A DNA stretch of 64,000 bases from Fuerstiella sp. Lineage in GTDB: Bacteria > Planctomycetota > Planctomycetia > Planctomycetales > Planctomycetaceae. Where the stretch lies: NCBI GenBank assembly GCA_029245955.1, contig JAQWOH010000008.1, positions 62,001 through 126,000 on the forward strand, in the 5' to 3' direction. Below are positions 15,935-24,763 of the stretch, in pieces (position 1 is the first letter of the stretch; each line of letters starts with the position of its first letter). The notes under the pieces were generated by a model. That model had not been told where the DNA came from and ran no database searches. It saw only the letters and a list, made by a program, of their open reading frames with translations. The position numbers and the translations under genes were made by a program.

Positions 15935-18531
15935 GGCTTCACCAACCAGCGTTCAAGCCCGTGATAAACACTCAACGGCCGCCCTTCAAATCCGGAGATG
16001 TTGCTTTGGAAAGCCATAAAGTCGTCCAGCTCCCAAAGCGGGATCAAGAATGCCTGCACCGCCATATGACGGTGGATCAGAAAAAGTTTTTGCTGTGCAT
16101 CCGAAAAGCTGCTGGCGTAGTCAAGATTAATCAGTTCCTGACGCATCCAGTCCGGATAGCCGGACAGCTTATTGACATCCAGCTGATCATCTGAGAGCAG
16201 GACAGACCAGAGGTCGAGCAAAGGTTCCATTATCCGTACTCGGCGGTACATCAGGTCCCAGTCGTCGTCGGCCAGCTTCTCACCCACCTGATTGGCAGGA
16301 ATCAGCTCTACATCAAATCCAAGTGCCTGCCATCGCTCAACGATCTTTTCTGCAGCCAGCATGGCCACTTCGTCCGGATCGCACAACATTCGCAATCTGG
16401 GGAGTTGAATATGCTTAACGGCGGCCGCGATCTCTTTGGCATGATCACGACGAAACACAACTTCATCCCATTCTTCTTTTGCCTGCAGCGCCTTCTGTTT
16501 AGCCTCGGCGACAAACTTCTGTTTGTCGGGAATTCGAAGCTGTTCCAGCGACGCAAGCCGCAGAATGTAAGCGAGGTAATGATCATAGATCGGAGGCTCC
16601 ACCAACGGATTACTGGCGTAACTGCCGGAATGCCACGGTGCACTGCTGATGCGGCCGTATTTCATTTCAGGGTCCCGCAGAATGACCTTCTTCAGCAGGT
16701 TTTCCCGATCGACCGACACGGAAAGCGCTCGCCGCAGTTGAGCACTCCTGACGGCGGACGACAATGGATTGAAAACGATCAGGTGGTTCTGCGGAATGGC
16801 GTACTGTTGTACTGACGCACGTCCGGAGCCCTTGAAGATGTCAATTTCCCACGGCATCAATCGAGGCAGCACGTCCACCTTACCGCGCAGAAATGCCTGA
16901 ATTTCGGAATGCCGATCGCCAAACCTGATCTCATCAATATCTGACACGTGATACTGTCGGTCACTCAGGCCATCCGGTTCCGGGATGATGCGGCGATACC
17001 TCCGATGATCTTCGTCCTGCTCGACCAGAGCAAACCGGGTGGACAGCGTCTGCCGCTCAGCATCCTTCGGAGCCGGCTGCTGATCCTCAGGAATTCCCAT
17101 CACCGGAAATCGAAACAGCGCCTCCAGACTCAACGGCACCCGATGAAACTGAATCTGCAGTTGCGTGGGCGAACGCACAGAAAACTCGCTGACAAATGAT
17201 GCCAGACGCGAATTGAATGTCTGCAGCGATGGATCCAGCTGATCACTGAGGGCCTCGGCGATCTGATTCGCACTGAGAACGGGCTGTGTCTGCCAGTACG
17301 GGCGCGTTGACCTCAGCGTAAATAACACCTCGCGTCCAAGATCCCGGGGGTCCCACTGATCAAAGAATCCTGACTGAAAATAAGTCAGATCATCTGCGCT
17401 GGACGGTTCAAACAGCGAAACGGTAGTCAGTTCCCGATGTCGTTCCTCGGCTTCCAGCGTAATGGGGGAAACAATGTCCGTCCGCGAAAAATCACGGACA
17501 GCGACCCGCAGTGTCTGATGTCTGGAAATATAATGACCGTAGGCAGCCCGCTGAATTCCGGGCGTCTGCCACTGAACATACTGAGTGTCGTTGCTGATGC
17601 GGCTGACGCTGATCGGCCAGATCGTGTTGGCGACCGCAGCAGCCGCTGCCGCTTCAGCATGTCGGTCGGCCCGGGAATGCTCTTCGGCCTGTCCGAAAAC
17701 GACAGACACCTTCGCCTGCAACTGCTTTTTCCAGTCGGCAATGACCGGGTGTTCGGGGAAGTGCTTTGCCAGTCTGTTCAGTGAATAACGAACCAGATCG
17801 TAGTCTTCGTCATCCACTGCTGACTGGACGGCGGAGCGAATCGTCCGGCCGAACATTTCAGCCAGCTGCGGGCTTGTCTTATCACGCATGGCCAGCTCAT
17901 CCAGCAGTGCCATGGCCGCATATGCATCACCGGCCTCGAAATTGAGTTCGGCCTCTTTGATCAACAGACTGGCAAATCGAGAATTAGCCTGTTCCCAGCC
18001 TGGGGCCATCCGCTCAACTTCCATCAGCAGCTCGTAGGCCTGACTGATTTCGCCGAGTTCAACAAGTGCATCGGCTTCTCGCAGAATCATGTCTTCAAAG
18101 GAAATAACACGATCCACCTGGCTGACCGGCAGCTGGTAGTCCTCAAAATTATTATCGGGCAGATTGACCTCAAGCATCCTGAGCCGCTTCTTTCGTTCCG
18201 AAATTTCAGCTCGTTCTGCCGCGTTACTGCCCCTGGCCTGCTCAAGCAGCACGAGTTCATCAGCCATTTTCTGCAACGTATCGGGACGAGGATAAAGCGG
18301 CTGACACACAATGACCGTCTGGTCCTTCAGGACAATCCAGTCGAACGGATCGGCCTTCAGTAGTGTTTCCACGGAAGGCCAGTCCATGTCCTCAAGCCGC
18401 GGCAGCTCGTCCTGCGCACCGGCGAACGACGGACACAAACCGCCGGCGCACAGACACAGGATCGCACCGAACAAAATGTCACGGACCAGCCGGGAACAAA
18501 AATGAAATATACTGCAGCTATTCAAGTACAT
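15931..18531 (-). CDS. ABC-type oligopeptide-binding-like protein (SBP family 5) with helical N-terminal extension
   Basis: 866 residues from the ATG at 18531, which lies a few bases after GGAAG and overlaps the upstream stop by 14 bases; a longer frame to 18657 is less likely. Signal peptide ends near SFAGAQ. Residues ~30-290 are helical with TPR-like pairs (ADALVELGEISQAYELLMEVE, EAGDAYAAMALLDELAM). Residues ~320-860 match SBP_bac_5: TLRSTRPYW, VDVLPRLMPWEID, then ALSVSVDRENLLKKVIL and VELIPANQVGEKL. The usual partner permease and ATPase genes (OppBCDF) are absent nearby. It could bind peptides or other ligands for the Tol/Exb-like machinery encoded upstream; that role is inferred from context only. 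Confidence 0.8.
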   Translation of the reverse strand: MYLNSCSIFHFCSRLVRDILFGAILCLCAGGLCPSFAGAQDELPRLEDMDWPSVETLLKADPFDWIVLKDQTVIVCQPLYPRPDTLQKMADELVLLEQARGSNAAERAEISERKKRLRMLEVNLPDNNFEDYQLPVSQVDRVISFEDMILREADALVELGEISQAYELLMEVERMAPGWEQANSRFASLLIKEAELNFEAGDAYAAMALLDELAMRDKTSPQLAEMFGRTIRSAVQSAVDDEDYDLVRYSLNRLAKHFPEHPVIADWKKQLQAKVSVVFGQAEEHSRADRHAEAAAAAAVANTIWPISVSRISNDTQYVQWQTPGIQRAAYGHYISRHQTLRVAVRDFSRTDIVSPITLEAEERHRELTTVSLFEPSSADDLTYFQSGFFDQWDPRDLGREVLFTLRSTRPYWQTQPVLSANQIAEALSDQLDPSLQTFNSRLASFVSEFSVRSPTQLQIQFHRVPLSLEALFRFPVMGIPEDQQPAPKDAERQTLSTRFALVEQDEDHRRYRRIIPEPDGLSDRQYHVSDIDEIRFGDRHSEIQAFLRGKVDVLPRLMPWEIDIFKGSGRASVQQYAIPQNHLIVFNPLSSAVRSAQLRRALSVSVDRENLLKKVILRDPEMKYGRISSAPWHSGSYASNPLVEPPIYDHYLAYILRLASLEQLRIPDKQKFVAEAKQKALQAKEEWDEVVFRRDHAKEIAAAVKHIQLPRLRMLCDPDEVAMLAAEKIVERWQALGFDVELIPANQVGEKLADDDWDLMYRRVRIMEPLLDLWSVLLSDDQLDVNKLSGYPDWMRQELINLDYASSFSDAQQKLFLIHRHMAVQAFLIPLWELDDFMAFQSNISGFEGRPLSVYHGLERWLVKP

Positions 18532-21500
18532 CTTCCACACTGTAAAGACTGCCATCGACTCCAATGACGATAAGGGATTTGCCAACGATAATCGGCCCTT
18601 TCTGAGCTTCCTGGCCAAGCGACACGTTCTTTCCGGTATCGTTACCATCTGAATCAAGAACCATCACCGTACCATTGGAAAGAGATGCCACAAACCCGGT
18701 GTTCTCAATCACAACCGGCTGACCAGTCAGAAACGCTCCGTTAAGCGGAACGGTCACAGGCTCCTGAAGGGAAGGACCGCTCGCGAACACCTGCAGTTCA
18801 CGGCGCGCGACTTCGACAAAAATTCGGTCTCCTGAAATATACGGTGACCTCGTGGCGACGCCACCCAGGTCATATTCGTCCAGAACTTCCAGTGTTGCCA
18901 CAGACAGGGTCATGAGTTTGCCATCAGAGGTAACCACAGCCAGCAGGTCTCCCGACGCCGCAGGTGCCAGCTCAATCGGCTGTTCCATACGCGTCCTGCT
19001 GACTTCGAAAAGATGTCGGGTTGGACTCGTTCGATACTCAACCCGTATCAGTTCGTTTTCAGCGTTGACCGCCAGAACCTGAGTATCGTTAATCGCAACG
19101 AGCGACTTCCAGGAAGCCTGTTGATCTTTACCCTGTCCCTGTGCGGCCCGATAGTCCTGTACACGGCCCGCGTTAGTCGCGGTAAAATGCAGACGACCAG
19201 GGACGGCGACAACGACGCCGTCAGCAAGCGACACCGGCGGAACACCGGCGATACCGGGCAGTGTCCACCGCTGCTCAAGCTGACCACTCGTCGTGAACGT
19301 CCATAGAGCCGGTTCTTCGCCGCCGCAGTAGGCAGCCAGTCGACCGTCTTTGAGCGACAACCCGCCGATGGCTTCTTCCAGACCATCCGGTACGCGGTAC
19401 TCACTAAGATCGTCAATGATGAATCCCCCGGCTTTGATTCTCTGCAGGGGAATCCGGAAGACTCGGCCAAAATCACCAACAGCCAGCAACGACTCGTCAT
19501 TGCCAGCAGGCCCCGCGGAAACCACGTTGGTACCGATTACAGTACGCCACTTGTCTTCCATCTTCTGTGGCTCCACCCTCGTGAAGAAGATGGAAGATGA
19601 ATAGGGCTCATTGGTTGTGACGAAAAAATTCCGGTCGGACATCTGGATCGGCTGAAGGTGCAGTCCTTCTGCAACAGTGTTTGACTGAAGTTCCAGAGTG
19701 TTGGTCCGTACCTGAAACTTCCGCAAAGCTTCACTGGCCATCCACAGCTGACCACCTGGACCGGCTCTCAGAAAAATCGGCGAGATCGCTGCGTCTTCCA
19801 GCTGATTTGCGCCAACCTTTGCCAGATGATCAGCATCGGGGTCGTCATTTACGCGGAAGGCAGTTACTCGCTGAGGTGTGGACGGTACGTACAGCTCCCG
19901 TCCTCTGAGCAGCAGTGAAGCATCCCTGACCTGGCCATCAACAACATCCGATGCAAGCACGGAAACCGCCCCGCTGCCGGCATTCACATCCAACACTCGC
20001 AGCCTGACCTTGTCAGCAGAATCGTTGTCTGCCATCAACATCAATTTGCCCGTTGTCAGAATCGGAGCTTCGACACTACCCAGTCGGTGTTCCACATACG
20101 ATACCGCCACACACTCCAACGGACTGATCCCCAGCGTGTAAACCAGAGACTGGTCGCCCGCGATCACCATGTATTTTTCGTCGCGAGTGACGGCTGGCGG
20201 TCCGACGACTGGCTGATTGAAGACCACTCGCGAGATCGCCTTTCCGGATGCTACGGAAATCTTCCATAACTCACCGCTCTCGGTCGTCAGATAAATCTGC
20301 TGCTGAAAAATAAGCGGCGGGCCGGAGGGACGTGACGGGATTCGTTGCCGCCACAGCATATCGCCCTGCTCTTGCGACAATAACAAAAGCTCATTTGTAT
20401 CCGTGTGGAAGATCAGCAGCGACGGTTCAGCCGCATCAATCGCAATCGGAGCGAATGGCGGGTTTCTGCCAACGGCACGCTTCCAGACAGGTTCGCCGGT
20501 TTCCGAATCGATTCCATAACAGCTGCCGACTCCTACCGCGAAAACCAGTTTTCCCTGTGAGACCTGGTCAACGGTCACCTGAGTTCGCAGTGTCAGTGCA
20601 GCTGACACTCTCTCCGATGACGAAAAATCTTCGGTCTCGGCATTCCCGTTCAGGTCCTCCTGCTTCGTGAGAGTCTTCTCCAAATCCAAGATCGTCGTAA
20701 GAATCTTCGCCACGTCCGCGTCATCGCTCAGCGATTCATACTGGTCGATCAGAGCCTGCCGCGATTCCAGAGCCGCCAGAGTGTCGTTGGTCTCCAGATG
20801 ACCGCTGATTTCAGCCAGATAACCGTCCAGAACGGTAGCTTTGTCGATCGCAGCATTGGCCTTACGCTGCAGCTGTCGAATCTCATCTTCCACGGATCGC
20901 GGCAGTCCATCCTTCCCGGCAAACTGATCCATGATTTTCTTGGCGAGCCTGCTGTCTTCCAGCGGTGGCATCGACGGCTTTACTTTCGGAGGTTCTCCTA
21001 CTGCGACAAATGCCCCAAGACGAACAATTCGTTCCGCAAAGCGCAGAACGTCGTCACGTTCGTCGTTGAATCCTTCAAGATCCCGACAGACGCGTATGAA
21101 ATCGTCCAGCTGTTTCAGCGCCTCAGAAACACCGGCAGCATTAATATTGGTGCCGCTGATGATCTCCAGCACCATCGTTTCGTGATAAAGGATTCGGGCC
21201 TGATCTGTATATTCGCCGTCCGGGTAGGCCTGCAGAAAGTCCACCAGCCGGCCCTTCGCTTCCGGATAGCTATTCTCATCAAACTTCTGCTTTGCCGCCG
21301 CAAAAGCGTTTTCTTCGCTTTTACTGAGAATCATGATAAAGAACACCAGGCCGACCAGAGTGAGAGCAATAATCCCGCCCGCCATGATCATCACGAACGG
21401 TGATTTTTTAACATCCTTTTCGCCTGGCCGGGCCGCTCCACCGGACAGTTTGTCGCTGAATTCTGAAAGCCTGCCACGGCGCAGCTGACGACGTCCTTTC

Positions 21501-21628
21501 TCGATGGCGGCGTCACCACCTTCCTCGGCTTCCTCGACTTCCTCGACTTCCTCGTCGAGCTCATCGATTTCTTCGATGTCGTCGTCATCAAATTCGTCGT
21601 AATCTTCCGTTGGCACGTTGGCACCCAA
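18518..21628 (-). CDS. Membrane-anchored PQQ-type beta-propeller protein with TPR-like segment
   Basis: 1036 residues. The first ~40 residues are extremely acidic (Asp/Glu runs encoded by a 9-bp tandem repeat near 21530-21560), followed by a basic stretch and one transmembrane helix (~78-102), giving a cytoplasmic acidic tail and a large outer part. Residues ~105-330 are helical, with features of tetratricopeptide repeats (EEKA..., YPEAKGRLVDFLQAYPDGEYTDQARIL). Residues ~340-1036 are propeller repeats of the PQQ/WD40-like type (GSCYGIDSETGEPVWKRAVG, MLWRQRIPSRPSG, LYSVEDVLE at the end). Probably a periplasmic scaffold or ligand-binding part of the complex. It lies 78 bases after the kinase-ExbD gene and overlaps the next gene by 14 bases. 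Confidence 0.88.
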   Translation of the reverse strand: MGANVPTEDYDEFDDDDIEEIDELDEEVEEVEEAEEGGDAAIEKGRRQLRRGRLSEFSDKLSGGAARPGEKDVKKSPFVMIMAGGIIALTLVGLVFFIMILSKSEENAFAAAKQKFDENSYPEAKGRLVDFLQAYPDGEYTDQARILYHETMVLEIISGTNINAAGVSEALKQLDDFIRVCRDLEGFNDERDDVLRFAERIVRLGAFVAVGEPPKVKPSMPPLEDSRLAKKIMDQFAGKDGLPRSVEDEIRQLQRKANAAIDKATVLDGYLAEISGHLETNDTLAALESRQALIDQYESLSDDADVAKILTTILDLEKTLTKQEDLNGNAETEDFSSSERVSAALTLRTQVTVDQVSQGKLVFAVGVGSCYGIDSETGEPVWKRAVGRNPPFAPIAIDAAEPSLLIFHTDTNELLLLSQEQGDMLWRQRIPSRPSGPPLIFQQQIYLTTESGELWKISVASGKAISRVVFNQPVVGPPAVTRDEKYMVIAGDQSLVYTLGISPLECVAVSYVEHRLGSVEAPILTTGKLMLMADNDSADKVRLRVLDVNAGSGAVSVLASDVVDGQVRDASLLLRGRELYVPSTPQRVTAFRVNDDPDADHLAKVGANQLEDAAISPIFLRAGPGGQLWMASEALRKFQVRTNTLELQSNTVAEGLHLQPIQMSDRNFFVTTNEPYSSSIFFTRVEPQKMEDKWRTVIGTNVVSAGPAGNDESLLAVGDFGRVFRIPLQRIKAGGFIIDDLSEYRVPDGLEEAIGGLSLKDGRLAAYCGGEEPALWTFTTSGQLEQRWTLPGIAGVPPVSLADGVVVAVPGRLHFTATNAGRVQDYRAAQGQGKDQQASWKSLVAINDTQVLAVNAENELIRVEYRTSPTRHLFEVSRTRMEQPIELAPAASGDLLAVVTSDGKLMTLSVATLEVLDEYDLGGVATRSPYISGDRIFVEVARRELQVFASGPSLQEPVTVPLNGAFLTGQPVVIENTGFVASLSNGTVMVLDSDGNDTGKNVSLGQEAQKGPIIVGKSLIVIGVDGSLYSVEDVLE

Positions 21629-21706
21629 TTTTCTGAGGGACGTTTGTATGAAAACACAGCTGGGCTGCAGTCAAACCGGTGCGTGCAGTCCACTAACCCT
21701 TAACGA

Positions 21707-23362
21707 TCAATCAACCTCTTTGATCATGGAATTGATTTTTGTAAAACCAGCCTTGGCAGCAGCATCGGCCACCAGAATCCTTTTCTCGTGAGTCGACTCA
21801 GGATCGATCAGCAGTTTCAGTTCAACTGCATCCGCAGCAGCCCTTGAGTCTTCCAGAAGACTGACAGCTTCCTTAAATGATTCGCACGGCAGATCGTCAA
21901 CGTAAATTCGGTTTTCGGCATCAATGATGGCTTCCACCGCCGAACTCTCCATTTCAGGAACACTTACTGACGATACGGCATCAGACTTCGCCGGTGGTAC
22001 GTCAATCTTTTTCTGCAAAGTAAACGACGCTGTAATCATGAAGAAGATCAGCAGCAGAAACGTGACGTCCACCATCGGAGTGAGGTCCATTTCCTCAAAG
22101 TCAGGTTCCGGCCTGCCTAACTGAATATCTTCTTCTTCGACTTCTTCCCATGACGGAAGACTGACCCGAACGATCGAATTAACTCTGGACTGTTCGGATA
22201 CGGACGCTGCGCGCTTCTTCGTAACTTTGGGGCGTTCAGACGATATTGATTCGTCCTCGACATCGTCCACCGGCATAATTTCATCGTCAGCGTCCGGGAA
22301 CGCCTCAACGACTTCGTACGAATCGTCTGCAACTCTGTAGTCAAGATCGACGTCTGCCGGTTCCATCTGACGTGTCTGACCAACAGGCACCTGGGAAACA
22401 CGGGCCGCATCGGTGCTTCCCGTCGCGGCCGGCGAGACCCTGGTGTTTTTCGCCTTTTCCGCAGCGCGATCCAATTCCTCAAGAATCGGCAGCTTCACAA
22501 GATCGAGTGACTTACCCTGGCGATAGGCAGTGACCAGCAGCTTCAGATCAGCCGACACATCTGCAGCCGACGCATAGCGCAGCCCCCGACGTTTTGCCAT
22601 CATGCGGTGTACCATCCGACAGATAACATTCGGCAGCGTGGGATTCTGTTCCTTCAGCGGAGGTGGTGCGGCATTCAGATGCTGCACGGCAATCGCCATG
22701 GCCGTGTTTCCGGTGAACGGTGTTTTGCCGCTCAGAAGCTGATAACACGTCACACCCAGAGAGTATACGTCCGAACGCGGGTCCAGTTCCTTTCCGTTGA
22801 CCTGCTCCGGACTCATATACAGCGGCGTTCCCAGGGTCATTCCCTCCCGCGTGATGCCGCCACCATCCGGTTTGTCATGCAGTTGAGCCAGCCCGAAGTC
22901 GGCAACTTTGACCTCACCCTTCTTCGTTACCAGAATATTTTCCGGTTTGATATCACGGTGAACAATGCCGGCCTGACCGGACGCCTTCAGAGCTGATGTC
23001 ACCTGACGAATGACGTGCAGACAGGAACCAAGATCCGGCGTGGATTTTGACTTAAGTATACTTGCGAGGTCTTTACCCTTCACAAACTCCTGGGCAATGA
23101 AATGGTATCCCTCTGCATCGCCAATTGTGTAAACCTGAACAATGTTCGGATGGTTCAGCCCGGCAGCCATCATGGCTTCCTGCTTGAAGCGAGTCAGCAT
23201 CACCTCGCCGGAGGTTGCCATTAACGAAGGCTTCATCACCTTCACGGCAACGTGTCGCTGCAGTGAAGTCTGCTCCGCAAGGTAGACGTCCGCCATGCCA
23301 CCGCTGCCGAGATGATTCAGCAGGAGGAATTCGCCCAGCTTTTTGTCAATCAGTTCCGCCAT
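21707..23362 (-). CDS. Ser/Thr protein kinase fused to an ExbD/TolR domain
   Basis: 551 residues. Residues ~10-275 are a PknB-type kinase: glycine loop GSGGMADVYLAE, Lys41 (AVKVM), Glu62, catalytic HRDIKPEN (135-142), DFG at 155-157, SPE at 184-186 and Asp198, so all catalytic residues are present. Residues ~276-425 form a charged, Pro/Asp/Glu-rich linker. Residues ~426-551 are an ExbD/TolR domain: DLTPMVDVTFLLLIFFM with the proton-path Asp at 432, one transmembrane helix (~430-449), then a periplasmic region with the typical IYVDDLP and LLIDPEST segments. Topology is therefore cytoplasmic kinase, one helix, periplasmic ExbD, as in receptor kinases. It is 24 bases downstream of a normal ExbD gene. 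Energy-coupled signalling is my inference. Confidence 0.93.
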   Translation of the reverse strand: MAELIDKKLGEFLLLNHLGSGGMADVYLAEQTSLQRHVAVKVMKPSLMATSGEVMLTRFKQEAMMAAGLNHPNIVQVYTIGDAEGYHFIAQEFVKGKDLASILKSKSTPDLGSCLHVIRQVTSALKASGQAGIVHRDIKPENILVTKKGEVKVADFGLAQLHDKPDGGGITREGMTLGTPLYMSPEQVNGKELDPRSDVYSLGVTCYQLLSGKTPFTGNTAMAIAVQHLNAAPPPLKEQNPTLPNVICRMVHRMMAKRRGLRYASAADVSADLKLLVTAYRQGKSLDLVKLPILEELDRAAEKAKNTRVSPAATGSTDAARVSQVPVGQTRQMEPADVDLDYRVADDSYEVVEAFPDADDEIMPVDDVEDESISSERPKVTKKRAASVSEQSRVNSIVRVSLPSWEEVEEEDIQLGRPEPDFEEMDLTPMVDVTFLLLIFFMITASFTLQKKIDVPPAKSDAVSSVSVPEMESSAVEAIIDAENRIYVDDLPCESFKEAVSLLEDSRAAADAVELKLLIDPESTHEKRILVADAAAKAGFTKINSMIKEVD

Positions 23363-23386
23363 TGTTCAATCTCGGGCACTTGCCCG

Positions 23387-23833
23387 CTACTTCCGATCGC
23401 TGACTGCAAAGTGCATCAGAATTTCTGTTTCGGTTTCCGCCGCCACTTCACCAATTACCTGTTCGACTTCGCCCACGAAGCCGGACTTCACGTCGCGTTC
23501 CGCATAGATCATAACTTTCAGATCGTCCAGTCCCGCCCGCTGAGTCAGATCGGCCTTAATCTGATCAAGCGACGCAGGCTCACCGTCCAGAATGATCTCA
23601 CCCTCTGACGCAGACGATGCCGGTGCCTTGATTGTCAGTTCAATATGTCCAGCAACGTTCGCGTTGGTTCCCGAAGATGCGGGCGGAATATCCTTGTCTG
23701 GTGTGCCCTGCATGGTTGAGGTAACCATAAAGAAGATCAGAAGCAGAAAAACGACGTCGATCATGGGAGTGATATCCAGATCGGCTTCGTCTTTCTTTTT
23801 CTTTTTCTTGCCAAACCCGCCGTCGTCAAACAC
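23387..23833 (-). CDS. ExbD/TolR biopolymer transport protein
   Basis: 148 residues. The short N-terminus has a run of lysines (KKKKKK), then the family signature DLDITPMIDVVFLLLIFFMV with the conserved Asp26 in the single transmembrane helix, then a periplasmic domain (IILDGEPASLDQIKADL). It should form the stator/proton channel with the TolQ-type protein encoded just upstream. The start is a GTG at 23833, preceded by a G-rich stretch; no better ATG exists before the signature. The next gene, the kinase-ExbD fusion, starts 24 bases after its stop, so the complex may contain two different ExbD chains. Confidence 0.93.
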   Translation of the reverse strand: MFDDGGFGKKKKKKDEADLDITPMIDVVFLLLIFFMVTSTMQGTPDKDIPPASSGTNANVAGHIELTIKAPASSASEGEIILDGEPASLDQIKADLTQRAGLDDLKVMIYAERDVKSGFVGEVEQVIGEVAAETETEILMHFAVSDRK

Positions 23834-23965
23834 GCCGAATCCCCCCCTGTCGTCTCACGTTACCTGAACGTCCGCCGCAGACCGACGGCAACGAATTCGT
23901 CTTTGACCGGTACGTCATCCGCTGCGTGGACCGCCGCAGGCGACAATACTGGCACTGCCCCAACG

Positions 23966-24688
23966 TTACGATGGCGAATCCTCTCCACGCACCTGAGCCG
24001 CTTCGAGGTCATCAAAGAATGTTCCCAGATTGTCCTGCACCGAATCCTGCAATTTTGCGATTCGAGTCTGAGTCATTGCACCCAAAACCACCAGCGGAAT
24101 CGCGATGGCCAGACCGCCTGCCGTCGTAAACAGGGCAAAGCTGATGTCTGCCGCCAACTCAGAGGGTTTGACACCGGACTCCCCGGTACCGGCGATCTTC
24201 TTGAACGCCTGAATCATCCCGGTCACCGTTCCCAGCAGCCCAAGCATCGGAGCGGATTTCACGATCGTGTTCACCCAGGACGTGCGAACGTCGAATTCTG
24301 AAAGAATCTCACGTGAAAAGAACTCGCCCACGATTTGCTTGATTTTCTTGATCGGCTTGGCTCGATTTTCGACGCCCACCTGAACCAGCTGCGGGACGGC
24401 TCGCGACCAGAGCTCCGGAGTGTCGCACACGTCAACGGCGCCCTCGAAGTCGTTCTTTTCGAGTAGTTCGCTGACGTCATCAAGAAAGGCACTGGCCGCT
24501 TCGCGACCGGGAAAGCTTTTCTCCTTCACGCGACGCATCAGCACGATAATACAGTACAGACCGTAGCAGGCACACAACGCCATCGCCAGATAGATGAGGT
24601 TACCGAACTGTTCCAGAATCGGCCCCGTATCGACTGCAGCAAACGAAGTGACTGTCAGCGATGTGCAAAAGTCGGACAAGAAGTGCAT
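23966..24688 (-). CDS. MotA/TolQ/ExbB proton channel family protein
   Basis: 240 residues. Inner-membrane channel subunit that uses the proton-motive force with ExbD/TolR. Three transmembrane regions are visible: ~15-40 (NLIYLAMALCACYGLYCIIV), ~135-165 with SAPMLGLLGTVTGMIQAF (the family signature) and ~185-215 (FTTAGGLAIAIPLVVLGAM). The start at 24688 is preceded by AGGA at a good distance; a longer frame to 24736 has no such support. The gene lies 75 bases downstream of the TonB-like gene and 132 bases upstream of exbD. Confidence 0.93.
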   Translation of the reverse strand: MHFLSDFCTSLTVTSFAAVDTGPILEQFGNLIYLAMALCACYGLYCIIVLMRRVKEKSFPGREAASAFLDDVSELLEKNDFEGAVDVCDTPELWSRAVPQLVQVGVENRAKPIKKIKQIVGEFFSREILSEFDVRTSWVNTIVKSAPMLGLLGTVTGMIQAFKKIAGTGESGVKPSELAADISFALFTTAGGLAIAIPLVVLGAMTQTRIAKLQDSVQDNLGTFFDDLEAAQVRGEDSPS

Positions 24689-24763
24689 AAGATTTTCCTG
24701 AACCTGTAATTCATTCCGGCCGTCGGGCCTGTACAAACGGGCAATATCTTTCAGTGCCCGGTG

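Noticed and set aside
20798-21403. 201-codon frame antisense to the propeller gene
   Set aside because: No ribosome-binding site or domain, and lies wholly within a strongly supported gene.
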